DNA from: JAHZMA01 sp965205905
Lineage (GTDB): Bacteria; Pseudomonadota; Alphaproteobacteria; JABAAW01; JAHZMA01
Reading direction: 5' to 3'
Assembly: GCA_965205905.1 (NCBI GenBank)
Contig: CBDBHZ010000008.1
Span: 1-9,131 of the forward strand
DNA: 9,131 nt
Part shown: piece by piece, positions 6,064 through 9,131 of the stretch
Layout of the letters: every line of letters begins with the position of its first letter
Position numbering within the stretch: position 1 is the first letter of the stretch
Program-made: the position numbers and the translations under genes
Notes under the pieces: generated by a model
Database searches by the model: none
What the model saw: only the letters and a program-made list of their open reading frames with translations
What the model was told of the DNA's origin: nothing

Positions 6064-7511
6064 ACAGGTTTTAAGATATTGGTAATTTTTTTGGCGATGA
6101 TATTACGGTCAAAGCTAGAGGGCTCTAAGAAAGTAATATAGGGGAATTGCTGTTTAATTTTTTTTGTTACTGCTTTTGATGTTTGACGGTGGTCGGTAAG
6201 AAACAACTTGAATATATGCGGATTATAAAGATGCATATGGTCGGTTGGCATAGTGCCTGTCAGTAATTTTAAGGTGATAATTTCTTGCCATAATTGTTTT
6301 TTAATGCTTTCAATATCAGATTTTTCATATGTTTGTTGGTTCATTGCTAATTCTATCGCAGCATAATGTCTGATATTTTTTGGGTCGCCATTAACATAGC
6401 CATGATTGAATGAAAGACGCCATAATAGCATATCAGAATCTAATTGTTCAAAATAACCAATATCAGCAGGGGGCTTATGTTCAGCTGTTAATTGGAAATA
6501 AATCAATAATAAACCACTGCTAGTTTCTTTATCTTTAAGCTGAGTGCTACCCAAAAGCAACGGTTCTAATTGCGATAATTGATTGCCCCAAAAAATATAA
6601 TCGGTAAGATAAATATCACCTTGTTTGGTGGTAAGCATCATTTTATTATCATAGGTTTTTTGAATAGCTACGATGGGGGTTTCGTTTTTTAAGATAACAT
6701 TTTGCCGTGTTAATGTTGTTAAAATTTCTTCTGTAAAAGCACCAATATATCTTTTTTTGGGGTAATAGCCATGCCCACCTTCCCCTTGATATTGACTGTT
6801 TTCATTATTGCTAATGCGGTTTCGTTTGTTGACAAATTCAAGGATAAAGATGATCGAATGAAATTTAGGAAGTGGTATTTTTTGATTAATTTTATGTAAT
6901 ATCAATCCCAGTAAATTTGATGGATAGCTTAGAAAATTTTGTTTTTTACTTGTTTGTGGCATGATAATTTTATTAAACCAACGATAATAAACACTTGTTC
7001 TATCTAAATCTTTCGGGTGATGATTGGTGATTTTTTGAATCATTGGTGTTAGGTGAAGCAAAGCGGTTTCGCCCCATTTTTTTTCAATATAATGTTGTAA
7101 TGTTGTATAACGCTTTGCCATTAAAGAGGTGTTATCAAATAATTCTGTCTCAATTTTTTTGAGAATCTGCGGGTCTAGCCCCGTTAAATCAGGATAATGA
7201 ACCTGCGGTGAGATATGATTATAATAGCGACTGGCTGTATGTGGGTAGATTGGTTGCAATGTATGATTTGCCATATTTAGCAAATGTTCGGTGATTTCTG
7301 GAAAAATATCATTAATATAATGGGTGCCGATATCCATTTTAAGCCCGTTAAATTCTATTGGCTGCATCACCCCGCCCATTTTTTTGGCAGCATCAAATAA
7401 AATAGTTTTTTTATGATATTTTGATAAATAATAAGCCGCAAATAAGCCGGGAAACCCTCCACCAATAACGACATATGGAATATAAATTTTATCTTTGTTT
7501 GAGTTGCTCAT
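6051..7511 (-). CDS. FAD/NAD(P)-binding amine-oxidase-like oxidoreductase, function unknown
   Basis: This 486-residue protein has an N-terminal Rossmann dinucleotide-binding fold. The motif is VVIGGGFPGLFAAYYL (14-29), a GxGxxG with Gly17, Gly19 and Gly22, then an acidic Asp40 at the end of beta-2 (TILFDAAKKMGGVM), and DIGTHY at 60-65. Mid-protein GYYPKKRYIGAFTEEIL resembles the 'YP-(G)-G-x-x-x-L/F' region of protoporphyrinogen-oxidase and phytoene-desaturase-like flavoproteins. It should bind FAD. The substrate is not recognised; a UDP-galactopyranose-mutase-like or other sugar-modifying role is only suggested by the nearby glycosyltransferase. No signal peptide is visible. The gene follows the carbonic anhydrase gene by 15 bp on the same strand, probably as one operon. 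It has only a weak purine-rich AAGAAAG before the ATG. Its DNA is noticeably AT-rich and its protein is rich in Lys, Asn, Ile and Tyr, unlike the RND gene, hinting at separate ancestry. Confidence 0.82.
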   Translation of the reverse strand: MSNSNKDKIYIPYVVIGGGFPGLFAAYYLSKYHKKTILFDAAKKMGGVMQPIEFNGLKMDIGTHYINDIFPEITEHLLNMANHTLQPIYPHTASRYYNHISPQVHYPDLTGLDPQILKKIETELFDNTSLMAKRYTTLQHYIEKKWGETALLHLTPMIQKITNHHPKDLDRTSVYYRWFNKIIMPQTSKKQNFLSYPSNLLGLILHKINQKIPLPKFHSIIFILEFVNKRNRISNNENSQYQGEGGHGYYPKKRYIGAFTEEILTTLTRQNVILKNETPIVAIQKTYDNKMMLTTKQGDIYLTDYIFWGNQLSQLEPLLLGSTQLKDKETSSGLLLIYFQLTAEHKPPADIGYFEQLDSDMLLWRLSFNHGYVNGDPKNIRHYAAIELAMNQQTYEKSDIESIKKQLWQEIITLKLLTGTMPTDHMHLYNPHIFKLFLTDHRQTSKAVTKKIKQQFPYITFLEPSSFDRNIIAKKITNILKPVINS

Positions 7512-7526
7512 TAGTCAATATCTTTC

Positions 7527-8168
7527 TTAAGTAGCAAAAGGGGTGAATGTTTGACTGTTAGAATCATAATAACTCAGCGCGCCATTATCGATTGAAAAAT
7601 ACCAACCATGAATCTTTAATTTTCCATCATCAATGCGTTGCTTTATCCATGGGAAACTTGTTAGATTATTCAGAGATAATAACACAGTCTCACGCTCGCA
7701 ATGATGCAGTAATTCAGGCGAATCTTTATCGGCATCACCGCATTTATCAAGCGCACGCTGTTTGGCAGGTTTGGCAATTTCTACCCATTGTGCAATAAAG
7801 TCGCTTTCAAAAGGCAGCGAATCGGTTGCCATCGCTTTCACGCCCGCACAATGGCTATGCCCTAACACAATCACATGCTCAACTTCTAGGATTCTGACCG
7901 CAAATTCCAACGCGGCACTGGTGCCATGTGTGGTGCGGTTGCTTTCTTTATAGGGCGGCACCAAGCTTGCAACATTTCGAATCACGAAAATATCACCGGG
8001 GGCGGCATGGGTGATAATGCCGGGGTCGGAACGCGAATCGCTACAGGCGATGATGAGTGCTTTCGGGTTCTGCCCCGATTGCAGTGATTGATACAGGCTG
8101 TTATCTTGTTGAAAATATGTTTGATGGAATTTTTGATAACCATCTAATAATTTATCAATATCTGGCAT
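7527..8168 (-). CDS. Beta-class carbonic anhydrase
   Basis: This 213-residue cytosolic zinc enzyme interconverts CO2 and bicarbonate. The beta-class signature is complete: IIACSDSR (39-46) supplies Cys42 and the Asp44-Arg46 dyad, and VLGHSHCAGV (101-110) supplies His104 and Cys107, giving the Cys-His-Cys zinc site. GDIFVIRNVASLVPP (58-72) and HGTSAALEFAV (81-91) are also typical. The length is normal. The start at 8168 is chosen because GGAG lies 7 nt upstream and the family usually begins close to this point. The reading frame stays open for 23 more codons upstream, but those residues do not look like the family. It is the first gene of a leftward pair with the FAD-binding protein and is divergent from the methyltransferase. 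Bicarbonate for carboxylation or pH balance is the usual role. Confidence 0.95.
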   Translation of the reverse strand: MPDIDKLLDGYQKFHQTYFQQDNSLYQSLQSGQNPKALIIACSDSRSDPGIITHAAPGDIFVIRNVASLVPPYKESNRTTHGTSAALEFAVRILEVEHVIVLGHSHCAGVKAMATDSLPFESDFIAQWVEIAKPAKQRALDKCGDADKDSPELLHHCERETVLLSLNNLTSFPWIKQRIDDGKLKIHGWYFSIDNGALSYYDSNSQTFTPFAT

Positions 8169-8175
8169 GGTAAAT

Positions 8176-8179
8176 CTCC
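8176..8179 (-). promoter_or_regulatory. Ribosome binding site that decides the carbonic anhydrase start
   Basis: On the minus strand GGAG ends 7 nt before the ATG at 8168-8166. This favours that start over ATGs further upstream in the same open frame. Confidence 0.65.
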
Positions 8180-8199
8180 GTAAAATTACATTTCTCTTA

Positions 8200-8228
8200 T
8201 GAATAGTTTTTTGCATCATTAATGTCAA
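8200..8228 (-). promoter_or_regulatory. Candidate carbonic anhydrase promoter
   Basis: On the minus strand a perfect TTGACA (8228-8223) is followed after 17 bp by TATTCA (8205-8200), a 3-of-6 match to the -10 consensus. Initiation near 8193 would give a leader of about 25 nt that retains the ribosome binding site. This placement puts transcription inside the longer open frame, supporting the short start. Confidence 0.42.
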
Positions 8229-8236
8229 GCATGACA
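8223..8236. promoter_or_regulatory. Imperfect 14-bp palindrome over the carbonic anhydrase -35 box
   Basis: TGTCA-AGCA-TGACA has perfect 5-bp arms, and 12 of its 14 positions are symmetric. It includes the whole TTGACA -35 box of the leftward promoter and lies between two divergent genes, so a regulator bound here could affect either. It may also be chance. Confidence 0.25.
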
Positions 8237-8286
8237 AAATATTTGAAAATGTGCTAATAATTTACTGATAATATTTAAGGATAAAG

Positions 8287-9000
8287 ATGGAATTACGAAT
8301 TCAGCCTTGGCTAACATCTGATTGTGTGCGGTTTTTACAGCATTTTTTCAAATGGTATCCGCAAACACAAAAACATCGTTTGCGTGTGCTAGAATTTGGT
8401 GCTGGCAATTCCACATTGTTTTTTTTGCAAAAAAATTGCGCTGTTACATCATTTGAAAGCAGGAAAGAATATATTGATAATATCAGCATATTGACTGATG
8501 CGCTTAAAAAAAATCTTCATATCAGGCAAGCAAATAAATTTCATGAAATTGATGAAGATGTTTTCAATCAGGTTTGGGATATTATTTTAATTGATGGCAT
8601 TGCAAGGCGGCAAATATTGCAAAAATTGGTTTCGGTAAAAAGCGATGCGTTGATAATGATTGATAATATTGAACATGCTGCTGATTGGGGGCATATTGCG
8701 CGGCACAGACCAAAACGTGCCGATTTTTATCAAAATTTTTTGCAAAATATTGATTATCACCATTATTTATTTGAACAAATTGAAGGGCGCGATCATCATG
8801 CCAGCCCTGATGATGCAGGGTTTGAAACCCCGCATCGCTGGATTTCAGCAGTTTCGTGGCGTAAAAAATCCATATTTGGGCAATTAATGCTCACCCAATT
8901 AGGGCTACCATTGGTTAAATATGCACCAAAACCAAAAAGATGCCCAAAAAAATGTTTCGCACCAAGATTTACCACGCGATTATTCATGAGGAAATTTTAA
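8287..9000 (+). CDS. Class I SAM-dependent methyltransferase-like protein
   Basis: This 237-residue protein has a Rossmann-type SAM-binding core. LRVLEFGAGNSTLFFL (32-47) is motif I, SFES (55-58) ends beta-2 with Glu57 placed to bind the ribose hydroxyls, VWDIILIDG (96-104) is the beta-4 region, and ALIMIDNIEHA (121-131) is the beta-5 region. The final 24 residues or so are strongly basic and contain two cysteines. No signal peptide or membrane segment is seen. AAGGA (8277-8281) lies 5 nt before the ATG. Its stop overlaps the start of the glycosyltransferase by one base, indicating translational coupling and a shared role, probably in cell-surface glycan or lipid modification. The methyl acceptor is unknown and the specific family is not recognised. 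The DNA is AT-rich like the oxidoreductase gene. Confidence 0.75.
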   Translation: MELRIQPWLTSDCVRFLQHFFKWYPQTQKHRLRVLEFGAGNSTLFFLQKNCAVTSFESRKEYIDNISILTDALKKNLHIRQANKFHEIDEDVFNQVWDIILIDGIARRQILQKLVSVKSDALIMIDNIEHAADWGHIARHRPKRADFYQNFLQNIDYHHYLFEQIEGRDHHASPDDAGFETPHRWISAVSWRKKSIFGQLMLTQLGLPLVKYAPKPKRCPKKCFAPRFTTRLFMRKF

Positions 9001-9131
9001 TGCCAAATAAGAAAAAAATTATGATGATTATTCCGCATTTAGATTTAGGCGGGGCTGAGTTAGATGTTGCGCTGAATGCACCGCTGATTAACCAGCATGA
9101 TGATTGTGATGTCAGTATTTTTACTTATGTT
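9000..9131 (+). CDS. Glycosyltransferase, GT4-like, N-terminal fragment
   Basis: Forty-four codons are visible before the window ends. The start overlaps the methyltransferase stop (TAATG), with GAGG (8988-8991) 8 nt upstream. The protein begins with a basic patch, then a hydrophobic beta-strand and the motif IIPHLDLGGAELDVAL (10-25). The GGAE turn at 17-20 after the first strand is characteristic of GT-B fold, family-4-type glycosyltransferases, where the Gly-rich loop faces the acceptor or phosphate. The second strand, DVSIFTYV, is also visible. These enzymes move sugars from nucleotide donors onto lipopolysaccharide, capsule or other acceptors at the inner face of the membrane. The nucleotide-sugar-binding C-terminal half is outside the window. 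Confidence 0.75.
   Translation, partial: MPNKKKIMMIIPHLDLGGAELDVALNAPLINQHDDCDVSIFTYV

Noticed and set aside
7592..7953. Two plus-strand open frames opposite the carbonic anhydrase
   Set aside because: They overlap a gene with complete catalytic motifs on the other strand, have no ribosome binding sites or recognisable motifs, and look like antisense shadows.
8169..8237. A 23-residue N-terminal extension of the carbonic anhydrase
   Set aside because: The extra residues do not resemble the family, the GGAG site favours the ATG at 8168, and the best promoter (8200-8228) lies inside this extension.
8243..8272. TTGAAA-18-GATAAT promoter for the methyltransferase gene
   Set aside because: The boxes look fair, but transcription would begin around 8279, inside the ribosome binding site (8277-8281). 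The region is AT-rich enough to give such matches by chance.
1..9131. CRISPR array, insertion sequence, tRNA or attachment site
   Set aside because: I found no regularly spaced repeats, transposase motifs, long terminal inverted repeats or cloverleaf-like sequences on reading both strands.

Overview
The window looks like chromosomal DNA of a fairly AT-rich Alphaproteobacterium (roughly 40% GC by eye). The best taxonomic hints are the short archaeal-type class I aldolase, which resembles alphaproteobacterial versions, and the N-terminus of an ArgJ enzyme. This placement is inferred from remembered family sequences, not from a search. No insertion sequence, CRISPR array, tRNA, rRNA or phage gene is visible, and no gene-free stretch exceeds about 120 bases.

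Left part (1-1182): the 5' end of argJ (arginine biosynthesis) runs leftward off the window. It is divergent from a complete class I fructose-1,6-bisphosphate aldolase gene, and about 110 bp with candidate promoters in both directions lies between them.

Middle part (1183-6047): a two-gene operon encodes a tripartite-efflux membrane fusion protein and its RND permease, 13 bp apart, the second with a strong ribosome binding site. The candidate promoter is overlaid by two inverted repeats that could be a repressor operator. No outer-membrane TolC-like gene is present, so that partner must be encoded elsewhere. Both proteins depart from the textbook design. The fusion protein has an 81-residue, partly hydrophobic N-terminal extension and an acidic C-terminal tail. 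The permease has about 70 extra residues, including a hydrophobic segment, between TM6 and TM7, and lacks two of the AcrB proton-relay residues.

Right part (6051-9131): a leftward pair (beta-carbonic anhydrase, then an FAD/NAD-binding amine-oxidase-like protein) converges on the RND gene with only 3 bp between stop codons, and a hairpin spans both stops. Divergently, a class I SAM-methyltransferase-like gene overlaps by one base the start of a GT4-type glycosyltransferase that runs off the window. The oxidoreductase and methyltransferase genes look more AT-rich than the RND gene. With the glycosyltransferase they suggest the edge of a surface-glycan locus.

I see no clearly unprecedented multi-gene system. 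The best leads are the unusual RND/fusion-protein pair with its dyad-covered promoter, and the poorly characterised oxidoreductase and methyltransferase beside the glycosyltransferase.
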